The position numbers and the translations under genes are program-made. A stretch of 21,049 nucleotides of DNA from an uncultured Collinsella sp. (GTDB lineage Bacteria; Actinomycetota; Coriobacteriia; Coriobacteriales; Coriobacteriaceae), in NCBI GenBank assembly GCA_900752545.1, contig CAADVS010000010.1:1-21049 (forward strand). Direction: 5' to 3'. Shown piece by piece: positions 1-7,356 of the stretch. Each line of letters begins with the position of its first letter. Position 1 is the stretch's first letter. The notes under the pieces are model-generated. The model saw nothing but the letters and a program-made list of their open reading frames with translations. It had not been told where the DNA came from and ran no database searches.

Positions 1-291
1 CTCATGGGTGCGGGCACGCTCCGCGGCCTCGGCCTCGCGCTGACGGGCGCGGTCCTCGTTCTCAAATTCGATATCGTCCTCGATCTCGTCACTCGGATTG
101 AGGAGCTCGTCCAAACTCACGCCATAGAGTTTTGCGAGCGAGATCAGGTTCTCGGTATCGGGCGAGCTCTCCGCACGCTCCCATTTACTGACCGCCTGGC
201 GCGACAGTCCCAGCTTTCGCGCCAACCCTTCTTGGCTAAAACCCTTGCTGCGACGAAGGTCGGCGAGCCGCTGCGCAGTTTCTACATTCAT
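1..291 (-). CDS. XRE/Cro-family HTH transcriptional regulator, 3' end outside window
   Basis: Reading leftwards from an ATG at 291 there is an uninterrupted 97-codon frame that runs off the window. The first 65 residues are a typical Cro/C1 helix-turn-helix: the frame starts MNVETAQRLADLRRSKG, then SQEGLARKLGLSRQAVSKWE (helices 2 and 3, the recognition helix being SRQAVSKWE), then SSPDTENLISLAKLYGVSLDELL. A strongly acidic and then Arg/Glu/Ala-rich linker follows (EIEDDIEFENED, then EAEAAERAR), which in related proteins leads to a second domain, often membrane-bound; that part is not visible. The start is supported by an AGGAGG Shine-Dalgarno box five bases upstream. DNA binding is secure from the fold motif; the target genes and C-terminal domain are unknown. 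It is divergent from the methyltransferase gene on its right. Confidence 0.85.
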   Translation of the reverse strand, partial: MNVETAQRLADLRRSKGFSQEGLARKLGLSRQAVSKWERAESSPDTENLISLAKLYGVSLDELLNPSDEIEDDIEFENEDRARQREAEAAERARTHE

Positions 292-340
292 GGTTCCTCC
301 TATGTGATGCCAGCCGTGCCGCCGGACCGTTTTTGTTCTT

Positions 341-350
341 AAGGCGCCTT
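341..350. promoter_or_regulatory. perfect 10-bp palindrome upstream of XRE regulator
   Basis: AAGGCGCCTT is a perfect palindrome about 50 bases upstream of the XRE gene start, in the divergent intergenic region 292-558. Cro/C1 regulators often bind short dyads near their own promoter, so this is a candidate autoregulatory operator. The link is positional only. Confidence 0.25.
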
Positions 351-409
351 GCACAGTTAAAAATCTATCCGCCACCGCCAAAAGCATGCCACCTATTCTA
401 GTGAGATTT

Positions 410-438
410 TTGACAACCGGCGGTTGCGGGTGCATATG
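410..438 (+). promoter_or_regulatory. predicted sigma-70-type promoter for the methyltransferase gene
   Basis: A consensus -35 box TTGACA (410-415) is followed after 17 bases by CATATG (433-438), a partial -10 match. Transcription would start near 445 and give a leader of about 115 nt before the GTG start at 559. The spacer begins with the small dyad AACC-GC-GGTT. Nothing else was recognised in the 292-558 gap besides the 341-350 palindrome. Confidence 0.45.
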
Positions 439-558
439 AGCTGCGGAAATGTGTCCAAACAAAGCAATGACCCGTAGCTTGGTTGTCCCCGTTGCGGCGT
501 TAACGGTAGTATGGTCGTACTGTTTATTCCGCACCGCCAACGGAGGGAGTTCCGCGCC

Positions 559-1431
559 GTGAACCGCGATTTCGCCTCATCGCTCATCCAGCTCAACAAC
601 ACGTTCTATCGCGAGCACTCCGCCTCCTTCTCCGATACGCGCCAGGCCCCGTGGCCCGGCTGGGTGCGCACCATGGACATCGCGCTCGGGCAGCTCGACG
701 TCGCCACGATCGAGCATCCCGTCCGCGTCTTTGATCTTGCCTGCGGCAATATGCGATTCGAGAATTTTGCCGCCGGCGGCGCACTTGCCGCCAAGGGCGT
801 CGATGGCGCAAACCCCTCGGCGGATGCCAGCTGCGCGTTTGAGTTCTATGGTGTCGACTCGTGCCAAGACCTGGCCATCGATGCACGTGGTCACGCCCTG
901 CGCATTCCCAACCTGCACTTCCAGGAACTCGATGTGCTCGACGCTCTCATGAAGCTCAACCCCGCCGAGACGCCCGACGTGCTTTTCGACGCCCCACTCG
1001 CCGACATCTCGGTCTGCTTTGGCTTTATGCACCACGTACCGTCATGCGAGTACCGCGTACGCGTGCTCGACGCCCTGGTGCGGCAGACGCGCCCAGGCGG
1101 CATCATCGCCATCAGCTTTTGGGAGTTCATGAACGACGAGCGCATGGCGCGCAAGGCCGTTCGAGCCGAAGCCCGCGCCGAGCTCCCCCCGCCGTTTGAG
1201 GGTTACGATTCCGCGCAGTTTGAAGCCGGCGACCACCTCATTGGCTGGCAAAACGACCGCCACGCCTACCGCTATTGCCATCACTTTGACGATCAGCAGA
1301 TCACTGACCTGGTGCGCGGCGTCCGTACGTTCTACAAGAGCGGCGAGGTCCCCGTGCGCGAGCTTGAGCGCTTCCATGCCGACGGTCGCAGCGGAGAGCT
1401 CAACCGCTATGTGATTCTCAAGCGTCTGTAG
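559..1431 (+). CDS. Class I SAM-dependent methyltransferase, Trm9/ALKBH8-like
   Basis: A 290-aa Rossmann-fold methyltransferase. Motif I is VRVFDLACGN (residues about 56-64); an acidic residue ending the second strand is in YGVD (about 97-100); the post-II region is SVCFGFMHHVPS (about 151-162), followed by LVRQTRPGGIIAISFWEF (about 173-190). The N-terminal FSDTRQAPWPGW resembles the FSxTRxKPWP signature preceding the SAM fold in eukaryotic Trm9/ALKBH8 tRNA wobble-uridine methyltransferases, so an RNA substrate is plausible but unproven. I chose GTG at 559 because GGAGGG lies 11 bases upstream (542-547); an in-frame ATG at 511 has no ribosome site and would add 16 residues. It lies 119 bases before trmB on the same strand, separated by a weak terminator-like hairpin. 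Family confident; substrate not. Confidence 0.8.
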   Translation: MNRDFASSLIQLNNTFYREHSASFSDTRQAPWPGWVRTMDIALGQLDVATIEHPVRVFDLACGNMRFENFAAGGALAAKGVDGANPSADASCAFEFYGVDSCQDLAIDARGHALRIPNLHFQELDVLDALMKLNPAETPDVLFDAPLADISVCFGFMHHVPSCEYRVRVLDALVRQTRPGGIIAISFWEFMNDERMARKAVRAEARAELPPPFEGYDSAQFEAGDHLIGWQNDRHAYRYCHHFDDQQITDLVRGVRTFYKSGEVPVRELERFHADGRSGELNRYVILKRL

Positions 1432-1469
1432 GCACTGACGACTCGCCGCCGAGCCGTACCGCGTCTTTC

Positions 1470-1494
1470 GGGCAAACTATGCCCACCTTTTTTT
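1470..1494 (+). terminator. weak terminator-like hairpin after the Trm9-like gene
   Basis: GGGCA (1470-1474) and TGCCC (1480-1484) form a 5-bp stem with a 5-base loop, followed three bases later by seven Ts (1488-1494). The stem is short, so termination would be partial at best. Confidence 0.4.
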
Positions 1495-1501
1495 CAACCC
1501 A

Positions 1502-1528
1502 TTGACGGAACGCGCAGCTCTGCGTTCC
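1502..1528 (+). promoter_or_regulatory. possible trmB promoter overlapping a 7-bp inverted repeat
   Basis: TTGACG (1502-1507) is a good -35 box. The matching -10 is unclear: the AT-rich stretch CATATTTATG begins at 1528. The spacer carries the perfect inverted repeat GGAACGC (1507-1513) / GCGTTCC (1522-1528), which could be an operator or a leader hairpin. Confidence 0.3.
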
Positions 1529-1550
1529 ATATTTATGACCAAGGAGCCTC

Positions 1551-2390
1551 ATGGGAGCCGTCCACGTTCGCACGCCTAAGAACTTTGTGCTCGAGGAGCG
1601 CCTGGAGCGCTACGCCGATGCGATTGAGACGAACCCCGAGGCTTATGCCGGAGATTGGCGCGAGGCCTGTGCGCCTGCAGGCGATAAGCCCTTCGTGCAC
1701 CTTCACCTGGATCTTGGTTGTGGCAAGGGAACGTACCTTGTAGAGCGTGCGGTCCGCGAGCCAAACACGCTCTTTATCGGCATGGACCAGGAGCCCATCT
1801 GCATCGCCTATGCCGCACAGAAAATCTGCGAGCAGGAACTGGCCAACGCACTCGTCCTGCCCCGAGGCGCCGCATCGCTGCCGCAACTGTTTGCCGCAGG
1901 CGAGCTCGATGCCATCACCATCAACTTTCCCACGCCGCAGCCCAAGGCCAAGTACGCCAAAAAACGGCTCGTCCATGTCGACCATCTGATGCTCTACCGC
2001 CCGCTCTTTGCAGCCGGCGCCACCGTCACGCTGCGAACCGACAGCAAGCCATTGCGCGACTACGCCCTGGGGCAGTTTGCCGCGGCCGGCTACGACACGC
2101 TTTGGGTAAGTGACGACGTACGCCGCGACCATCCCGAGCATCCCGAGACCGAGTACGAGTGCCGCACGCGCGAGATGGGTGCCGCTGTCTATGGCATTTG
2201 CGCCACACCCGGCGCGCAGCCCAGCGATGAACGGCTCGTGGCAGGCCGAGCACAGGAGCAAAGCCTTGCCTGCTACCTGCCCGATAACCTCGATGAGCTC
2301 ACCTACGTGCCTCTCGGCATGGAAGAGGCCGTCGAGAACTTTAAAAACCGCGCCCGCAAAGGCAAGAAGCGCCTGCCACAAGAGTCCTAG
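1551..2390 (+). CDS. trmB: tRNA (guanine-N7-)-methyltransferase TrmB
   Basis: TrmB methylates N7 of guanosine, normally G46 in the tRNA variable loop, using SAM. Visible: motif I LHLDLGCGKGTYL (about 51-63), a FIGMDQEP second-strand region, and the TrmB signature position NFPTPQPKAKYAKKRLVH (about 125-142), followed by the catalytic-site region TLRTDSKPL and a C-terminal TEYE. In most bacterial TrmB the signature reads close to NFPDPWxKxRHxKRR; here the Asp and Trp are Thr and Gln, an unusual variant. At 279 aa it is longer than the usual 210-240, with an N-terminal extension and a Lys/Arg-rich tail. The ATG has AAGGAG (1540-1545) about five bases upstream. The order with the preceding methyltransferase suggests an RNA-modification pair, but this is inference. 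Confidence 0.82.
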   Translation: MGAVHVRTPKNFVLEERLERYADAIETNPEAYAGDWREACAPAGDKPFVHLHLDLGCGKGTYLVERAVREPNTLFIGMDQEPICIAYAAQKICEQELANALVLPRGAASLPQLFAAGELDAITINFPTPQPKAKYAKKRLVHVDHLMLYRPLFAAGATVTLRTDSKPLRDYALGQFAAAGYDTLWVSDDVRRDHPEHPETEYECRTREMGAAVYGICATPGAQPSDERLVAGRAQEQSLACYLPDNLDELTYVPLGMEEAVENFKNRARKGKKRLPQES

Positions 2391-2455
2391 GGGCCTCTGA
2401 TGGTCGCGGCGTCAGCAAACAAGCGCAAATAGGCGCCAGCAAACGACCCTCAAAC

Positions 2456-2578
2456 CTAAGTGAGTAGACTTTTTTGCAATAGCCAAGCACAACCCGCATA
2501 ACGAAAACTAAAACCGCAGGTAGATCCCTTGCGCAAAAGCCATGTGCTCGCGATATCGCAAAAAGTCTACTCACTTAG
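2456..2578. repeat. 123-bp terminal-inverted-repeat element, copy 1
   Basis: First of three equal-length copies (others 16020-16142 and 17440-17562). The ends are the perfect inverted repeat CTAAGTGAGTAGACTTTTT (2456-2474) and its reverse complement (2560-2578). The centre carries the conserved box CCGCAGGTA (2514-2522) followed by GAT and CTTG, at offset 58 in every copy. Between trmB and the helicase gene, it fills much of the 309-bp gap 2391-2699. It is the most diverged copy internally, while its ends are intact. It has no coding capacity, so it is a non-autonomous mobile element, a REP-like hairpin, or an RNA element. The rest of the gap (2391-2455) shows nothing recognisable. Confidence 0.85.
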
Positions 2579-2636
2579 CTGGCAACTGCACCAAACAGCT
2601 GGACAGAACGCCCATTTCCTGCATTTTCTCGCGCGC

Positions 2637-2666
2637 TGGCACCCCGCGCCGCCGCTACGCCATAAT
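2637..2666 (+). promoter_or_regulatory. predicted promoter for the helicase gene
   Basis: TGGCAC (2637-2642), an 18-base spacer, and CATAAT (2661-2666) give a reasonable -35/-10 pair, with a start near 2673 and a short leader to the ATG at 2700. It lies just outside the right end of element copy 1, so the element is upstream of, not inside, the transcript. Confidence 0.4.
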
Positions 2667-2699
2667 AGTTGGCGGACAAACGCGAGAGAAAGCAACCAC

Positions 2700-5381
2700 A
2701 TGGCACAGACCACGACAGATACTTCCGCCAGCACCGTTTCCGGCGCCGGCGCCGCCAGCTCATTCTCGGGCGGCACGGGAACCGAAGCCGAGTTCGGCTC
2801 GCTCGGCGCGCTCTCCCCCACCTGGTGGGAGCCCGAGGACGGCAGCGAGCCCGAACCGTGGCTCACGCCCGATCAGGCCTTCGAGCGCTTCTTTGAATGG
2901 ACGAGTGACCGCGGCATTGAGCTGTGGGACCACCAAGAAGAGGCCCTCATGGACCTGGCGGCCGGCGATCACGTCATTTTGGGCACACCGACCGGATCGG
3001 GTAAATCGCTCGTCGCGCTGGGCATGCTCTTTATGGGCATGGCGCAGGGCAAACGCTGCTATTACACGGCCCCCATCAAGGCCCTGGTCAGCGAAAAGTT
3101 CTTCGACCTGGTACAGGTACTCGGCCGCGATAACGTCGGTATGATCACCGGCGACACGCATATCAACACCAAGGCGCCCGTCATCTGCTGCACGGCCGAA
3201 ATCCTTGCCAACGGTGCACTCCGCGAGGGCGAGGGCGCCGACGTGGGCTGCGTGGCCATGGACGAGTTCCACTACTTTGCCGACCCCGACCGTGGCTGGG
3301 CCTGGCAGGTGCCGCTGCTCACCCTGCCCCATACGCAGTTTATGCTCATGAGTGCCACGCTCGGCGATGTCACTGCCATCGCCGCCTCACTCGAGGAGCA
3401 CACCGGCGCTGCTTGCGACTTGGTTGTCAACGCCCCGCGTCCTGTTCCGCTGAGCTACGACTATGTGACGACCTCCCTCGAGGGCACGGTCGAGCTCGCC
3501 ATGCGCCGCGGCGAGGCCCCGCTCTATATCGTGCACTTTAGCCAGGACGCCGCCCTTGCGACGGCACAGTCGCTCGCCAATTTTGGCATCGCCAGCAAGG
3601 AGCAGCGCGAGGCCATTAAGGAAGCTGCCAAGGGAACGAGCTTCTCGACGGCCTTTGGCAAGATTCTCAAGCGCCTGCTTGGATGCGGCGTCGGCGTGCA
3701 CCATGCTGGCATGTTGCCGCGCTATCGTCTGCTGGTCGAGCGCTTGGCGCAGCAGGGCCTGCTGCCCGTCATCTGCGGTACCGACACACTCGGCGTCGGC
3801 ATTAACGTACCCATCCACACCGTGGTACTCACCGCGCTCACCAAGTTCGACGGCTACAAGATGCGTCGCCTGCGCGCCCGCGAGTTCCATCAGATTGCCG
3901 GTCGCGCCGGCCGCTCGGGCTTCGATACCGAGGGCATGGTCATCGCCGAGGCGCCCGAGCACGAGATCGAGAATGCCAAGCTTATGGCCAAAGCGGGCGA
4001 CGATCCCAAAAAGCTCCGTAAGATTAAAAAGAAAAAGGCCCCCGAGGGCTTTGTCACCTGGAACAAGCAGACCTTTGAGCGCCTGATCGAGACGCAGCCC
4101 GAGACGCTCAAGCCGCGCCTGCGCATCACGCACTCCATGGTGATTAGCGTGGTCGAGCAGGGCGGCGATGCCCGAGCCCGCGTACACGACCTCATCGAGA
4201 CAAGCCTGCAGACCCCCGAGGAAAAGGCCAAGCTCGAGGTTCGCGCCGACGAAATCTTCGCCACGCTCATCGATTCCGGCGTCGTCGTTCGCACCGAGGT
4301 GCCGCCCGCACCCGACGCCCCGGCTGACGCCGCACCAGACATCGATTATGCGCTGACGGTCGATCTACCCGAGGACTTCGCGCTTGATCAGCCGCTCTCG
4401 CCGTTCTTGCTTGCCGCGTTGGAGCTGCTCGATCCCGAGAGCGAGACCTATACCATGGATCTCATCTCAATGGTCGAGGCAACGCTCGAGGATCCCAAGC
4501 AGGTGCTGCGCGCACAGGAGCGCGCCGCACGCGATCGCGCTATGGCCGAGATGAAGGCCGACGGCATCGAATATGAGGAGCGCTTGGAGCGCATTCAGGA
4601 TGTCACGTACGAAAAGCCGCTCGAGGATTTGCTCGACGCCGCCTTTGACAAGTACTGCCAGGAAGTACCCTGGGCAAACGACTATCAGCTCTCGCCCAAG
4701 AGCGTCCTGCGCGACATGCTGGAGAGCGCGAGCGATTTTAAGGGCTACATTCAAAAGCTCGGCATCGCCCGCTCCGAGGGCATTCTGCTGCGCTACTTAG
4801 CCGAGGCCTACCGTTCCCTCGATCGCACCGTGCCCATTGAGAAGCGCGATGAGCGCTTGCGTGACATTATCTCGTGGCTCGGCTTTGTGGTGCGCTCGGT
4901 CGACTCGAGCCTGGTGGACGAGTGGGAGAACGCCGGCAACCCCGCTGCACTCGACGCCACACCGCCGCAGGGCATCGACGAGGTCGTTGCGGACCGCCGC
5001 GGCTGCACGCTGTTGGTTCGCAACGCACTCTTCCGCCGCGTGACCCTTGCCGCTCGCGAGCACGTTCGCGACCTGGGCGAGCTCGACGACGACTGGGGCA
5101 TGAGCGAGATCCGCTGGCAAAAAGCACTCGACGCTTACCACGAGCAGCACGAGGAAATCCTCACCGACGGAGATGCCCGCAGCGCCGCGATGTTTTCTAT
5201 CGATGAGTCCGACGAGAAGACCGCGCACGTATGGCACGTGCACCAGATCTTTGCCGACGAGAATGGCGACCACGACTTTGGCATCATGGGCGATGTCGAT
5301 CTGGACGCCACGCAAGACGGCGGCGAGGTCATCTTCAAAAACTACCGCGTCGGCTTTATCGAGGACCTGCTCGAGGACTAG
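2700..5381 (+). CDS. Ski2/Mtr4-like DEAD/DEAH-box helicase with DUF3516-type C-terminus
   Basis: An 893-aa superfamily 2 helicase. After an acidic, Ser/Gly-rich N-tail come the Q-region ELWDHQEEAL (about 74-83), Walker A GTPTGSGKS (95-103), motif Ia TAPIKALVSEK, Walker B DEFH (188-191), motif III SAT (218-220), motif IV region YIVHFSQ, motif V TDTLGVGIN (361-369) and motif VI QIAGRAGR (398-405). This motif set is that of Ski2-like 3'-5' RNA/DNA helicases. The long remainder matches the DUF3516 region I associate with actinobacterial members. The role is probably RNA processing or decay, but the substrate is not shown. I start at ATG 2700: the frame stays open back to 2529, but those codons lie in repeat copy 1 and the predicted promoter lies between. 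The ribosome site is weak (GAGAGAAAG). Confidence 0.9.
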   Translation: MAQTTTDTSASTVSGAGAASSFSGGTGTEAEFGSLGALSPTWWEPEDGSEPEPWLTPDQAFERFFEWTSDRGIELWDHQEEALMDLAAGDHVILGTPTGSGKSLVALGMLFMGMAQGKRCYYTAPIKALVSEKFFDLVQVLGRDNVGMITGDTHINTKAPVICCTAEILANGALREGEGADVGCVAMDEFHYFADPDRGWAWQVPLLTLPHTQFMLMSATLGDVTAIAASLEEHTGAACDLVVNAPRPVPLSYDYVTTSLEGTVELAMRRGEAPLYIVHFSQDAALATAQSLANFGIASKEQREAIKEAAKGTSFSTAFGKILKRLLGCGVGVHHAGMLPRYRLLVERLAQQGLLPVICGTDTLGVGINVPIHTVVLTALTKFDGYKMRRLRAREFHQIAGRAGRSGFDTEGMVIAEAPEHEIENAKLMAKAGDDPKKLRKIKKKKAPEGFVTWNKQTFERLIETQPETLKPRLRITHSMVISVVEQGGDARARVHDLIETSLQTPEEKAKLEVRADEIFATLIDSGVVVRTEVPPAPDAPADAAPDIDYALTVDLPEDFALDQPLSPFLLAALELLDPESETYTMDLISMVEATLEDPKQVLRAQERAARDRAMAEMKADGIEYEERLERIQDVTYEKPLEDLLDAAFDKYCQEVPWANDYQLSPKSVLRDMLESASDFKGYIQKLGIARSEGILLRYLAEAYRSLDRTVPIEKRDERLRDIISWLGFVVRSVDSSLVDEWENAGNPAALDATPPQGIDEVVADRRGCTLLVRNALFRRVTLAAREHVRDLGELDDDWGMSEIRWQKALDAYHEQHEEILTDGDARSAAMFSIDESDEKTAHVWHVHQIFADENGDHDFGIMGDVDLDATQDGGEVIFKNYRVGFIEDLLED

Positions 5382-5402
5382 CCGAACATACCGGAACGAA
5401 AC

Positions 5403-5443
5403 AAGCGGGGCCGTTGGCAATATCGCCAGCGGCCCCGCTTTTG
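5403..5443. terminator. strong bidirectional rho-independent terminator
   Basis: A 16-bp stem (5403-5418 pairing with 5425-5440, one G-U wobble) with a 6-base loop, flanked by T/A runs on both sides. It sits between the convergent helicase and DUF2130 genes, 22 bases after one stop codon and 20 before the other, and should serve both. Confidence 0.9.
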
Positions 5444-5459
5444 CACTATACGCTATGCC

Positions 5460-7217
5460 TTACTCGGCATCCTCGACCTCATACGAATACGCCTCGGCGG
5501 GCTCATCGTTTGTCTCTGGCGCAGCCCCACGTGCCTCGTCAAACGCCGCCTTCATGGTCTTGTTGCCCCAGGTGAGCTTGCGAATGGTAAGATCGTCGGC
5601 CTTCTTGTTGGCTAGGCGCAGATTGTTCTCGGAGGACAGCAACGCCTCCTTGGTTTTCTGCAGATGGCTAATCGTCTTGTCAATCTCATCGATTGCCGTT
5701 TGGAACTTGCGGCTCGCGATCTCGTAGTTGCGGCCGAAATCGTTCTTGAACTTCTCCATCTTGGCTTCGAAGTTCGTGACGTCGATGTTCTGCTGCTTGT
5801 ACTCCGCCAGCTCCTGCTTATAGCGCAGCGAACCCATGGCGGCGTTGCGAAGAAGCGTAATCATGGGAATGAAAAACTGCGGACGGATCACGTACATCTT
5901 CTCGTAACGATAGCTCACGTCCACGATGCCGGCATTGTAAAGCTCGCTCTCGGGCTCAAGCAGCGTGCAGAGCACTGCATACTCACAGCCTTTCTGGCGA
6001 CGATCGTGGTCGAGCTTCTTAAAGAAGTCCTCGTTTTTATGCTTGGTCGCGGTCTCGTCGTTCTCGTTTTTCATCTCGAACATAATCGAAATGACCTCGT
6101 TGCCGCTTGCGTCGCACTCGCGGAAGATAAAGTCGCCCTTGGTACCCTCGGACGCATCGTTATCCTTCTCGAAGTACGCGTTAGGAAATGCCGTCATGCG
6201 CAGACGGTTGAACTCGGTCTCGCAGTGCTGCTCGAGCGACTCGCCCACCATCTTGGTGGACAGGCGGACCTTCATGTCCTTAAGGCGCTCAATCTCTTCA
6301 TCCTTGTAGCGAATCAGGTCATCGCTCGCACGCTTGGCCTGCGCAAGCTCGAGCTCGTGTGCCGCCTTGGCCTGCTCCTCGCGAGAATCGCGCACCGCCA
6401 ACTCGCTCGTCAGCTTGGCACGTGCCTCATCGCGCTCTCGCTCCGCCGCGGCGACCGCCTCCGACAGGTTCATTTTTGCCATCAGCTCCTGCTCACGCAG
6501 CTGGGCACGCAGACCCTCGGCCTCTTGCTCGGACTGAGCCTTTGCGGCGGAAAACTTCTCTTGTACCTGAGCGTGGTAGTCAGCAAGCGCGCGCTCGGCC
6601 TCGCTGCGAGCGGCATCAAGCTCACGCTGCGACTCTGCCGCGGCGGCGGCAAGCGCCATCTCCTGGGCCTTGTCAGCCGCGGCAAGCCTAGCCTGCAGCT
6701 CGGCAATCTGAGCGTCACGTGCAGCTAAATCGTTTTGAGCAGCGTTGCGCGCGGCCGACTCGACAAGCTTGGCTTCGTCATCTTTGCGTCCCAGCTGCGC
6801 ACGCAAATTGTCGATCTCGCGCTGAAGCTCGGCGTTTTCCTTTTGAGCGTCGGCACGGGCCTCAACCGCTGCGCGCTGACTTGCGCTCTCGCGCTCTGCG
6901 GCAGCGCCCTCGAGCTTGGCGCGCAGCTCGGCAAGCTCGGCGTCGCGCTTGGCAACCTCTTGCGCCAGCTTCTGCTCCGCAGCGTTCTTCTGCTCGACAA
7001 GCTGAGCATTGCGCTGAGACTCTGCCTTTTGCAAGGCAGCCGTCGAACGCGAGCGCTCAAGCTCCAGCGCCTGCTCGCCCTCGCGCTGGACTGCCCTCAC
7101 ACGCTCATCCAGGTCGCGCGAAAACTCGACATCGCGTACTTGCTTGACGATATCCGCATAGCCGGACGCATCGACCTTAAAGACTTCGCCACAATGCGGG
7201 CACTTGATCTCATTCAT
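5460..7217 (-). CDS. DUF2130 protein: zinc-knuckle start, long coiled coil, nuclease-like C-terminus
   Basis: A 585-aa protein with three parts. Residues 1-20 hold a CPHCG pair that could form half of a zinc ribbon. Residues about 30-320 are an almost continuous Glu/Ala/Arg/Gln-rich coiled coil. Residues about 325-550 match the DUF2130 region: HCETEFNRLR, then GDFIF (361-365), then FEMKNEND (380-387), then KNEDFFKKLDHDRRQKGCEY and RPQFFIPMITLLR. Asp362 followed by Glu381-x-Lys383 in the next strand is the pattern of a PD-(D/E)XK nuclease core, so a nuclease or nucleic-acid binding role is a reasonable inference; no function is established to my knowledge. The ATG at 7217 has GAGGAG about six bases upstream. 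The acidic C-terminus (EPAEAYSYEVEDAE) is low complexity. Confidence 0.88.
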   Translation of the reverse strand: MNEIKCPHCGEVFKVDASGYADIVKQVRDVEFSRDLDERVRAVQREGEQALELERSRSTAALQKAESQRNAQLVEQKNAAEQKLAQEVAKRDAELAELRAKLEGAAAERESASQRAAVEARADAQKENAELQREIDNLRAQLGRKDDEAKLVESAARNAAQNDLAARDAQIAELQARLAAADKAQEMALAAAAAESQRELDAARSEAERALADYHAQVQEKFSAAKAQSEQEAEGLRAQLREQELMAKMNLSEAVAAAERERDEARAKLTSELAVRDSREEQAKAAHELELAQAKRASDDLIRYKDEEIERLKDMKVRLSTKMVGESLEQHCETEFNRLRMTAFPNAYFEKDNDASEGTKGDFIFRECDASGNEVISIMFEMKNENDETATKHKNEDFFKKLDHDRRQKGCEYAVLCTLLEPESELYNAGIVDVSYRYEKMYVIRPQFFIPMITLLRNAAMGSLRYKQELAEYKQQNIDVTNFEAKMEKFKNDFGRNYEIASRKFQTAIDEIDKTISHLQKTKEALLSSENNLRLANKKADDLTIRKLTWGNKTMKAAFDEARGAAPETNDEPAEAYSYEVEDAE

Positions 7218-7275
7218 AGCAGCTCCTCGATGGACGCAAATTTCAACCGCTTACACTCTACCGCGCCGCACGGAC

Positions 7276-7310
7276 AAAAAAGGCGCCGCCGCCATAATGG
7301 CAACAGCGCC
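7276..7310 (-). terminator. rho-independent terminator after the ChbG-type gene
   Basis: On the minus strand GGCGCTGTTGCC (7310-7299), loop ATTAT, and GGCGGCGGCGCC (7293-7282) form a 12-bp stem with three G-U pairs, followed directly by six Ts (7281-7276). It separates the deacetylase gene from the DUF2130 gene. Confidence 0.8.
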
Positions 7311-7314
7311 AGGA

Positions 7315-7347
7315 CCACCACAAAGGTGCCTGTCCCCTTTGTGGTGG
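7315..7347. repeat. REP-like 12-bp palindrome with GGGGACAGGCACC core
   Basis: CCACCACAAAGG (7315-7326) and CCTTTGTGGTGG (7336-7347) are perfect inverted arms around a 9-base loop. On the minus strand the centre reads GGGGACAGGCACC, a core I recall from dispersed intergenic palindromes in many genomes. It lies immediately after the ChbG gene's stop and before the terminator. Confidence 0.65.
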
Positions 7348-7356
7348 CATGGGTCA

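Noticed and set aside
2529..2699. 57-residue N-terminal extension of the helicase
   Set aside because: The extra codons lie in repeat copy 1 and upstream of the likely promoter; no ribosome site precedes the earlier start, and homologous helicase sequence begins after 2700.
5664..6728. Long plus-strand open frame of 354 codons
   Set aside because: It is antisense to the coiled-coil DUF2130 gene; its Leu/Ala-rich translation is what the complement of Glu/Gln/Arg-rich codons gives, and it has no ribosome site.
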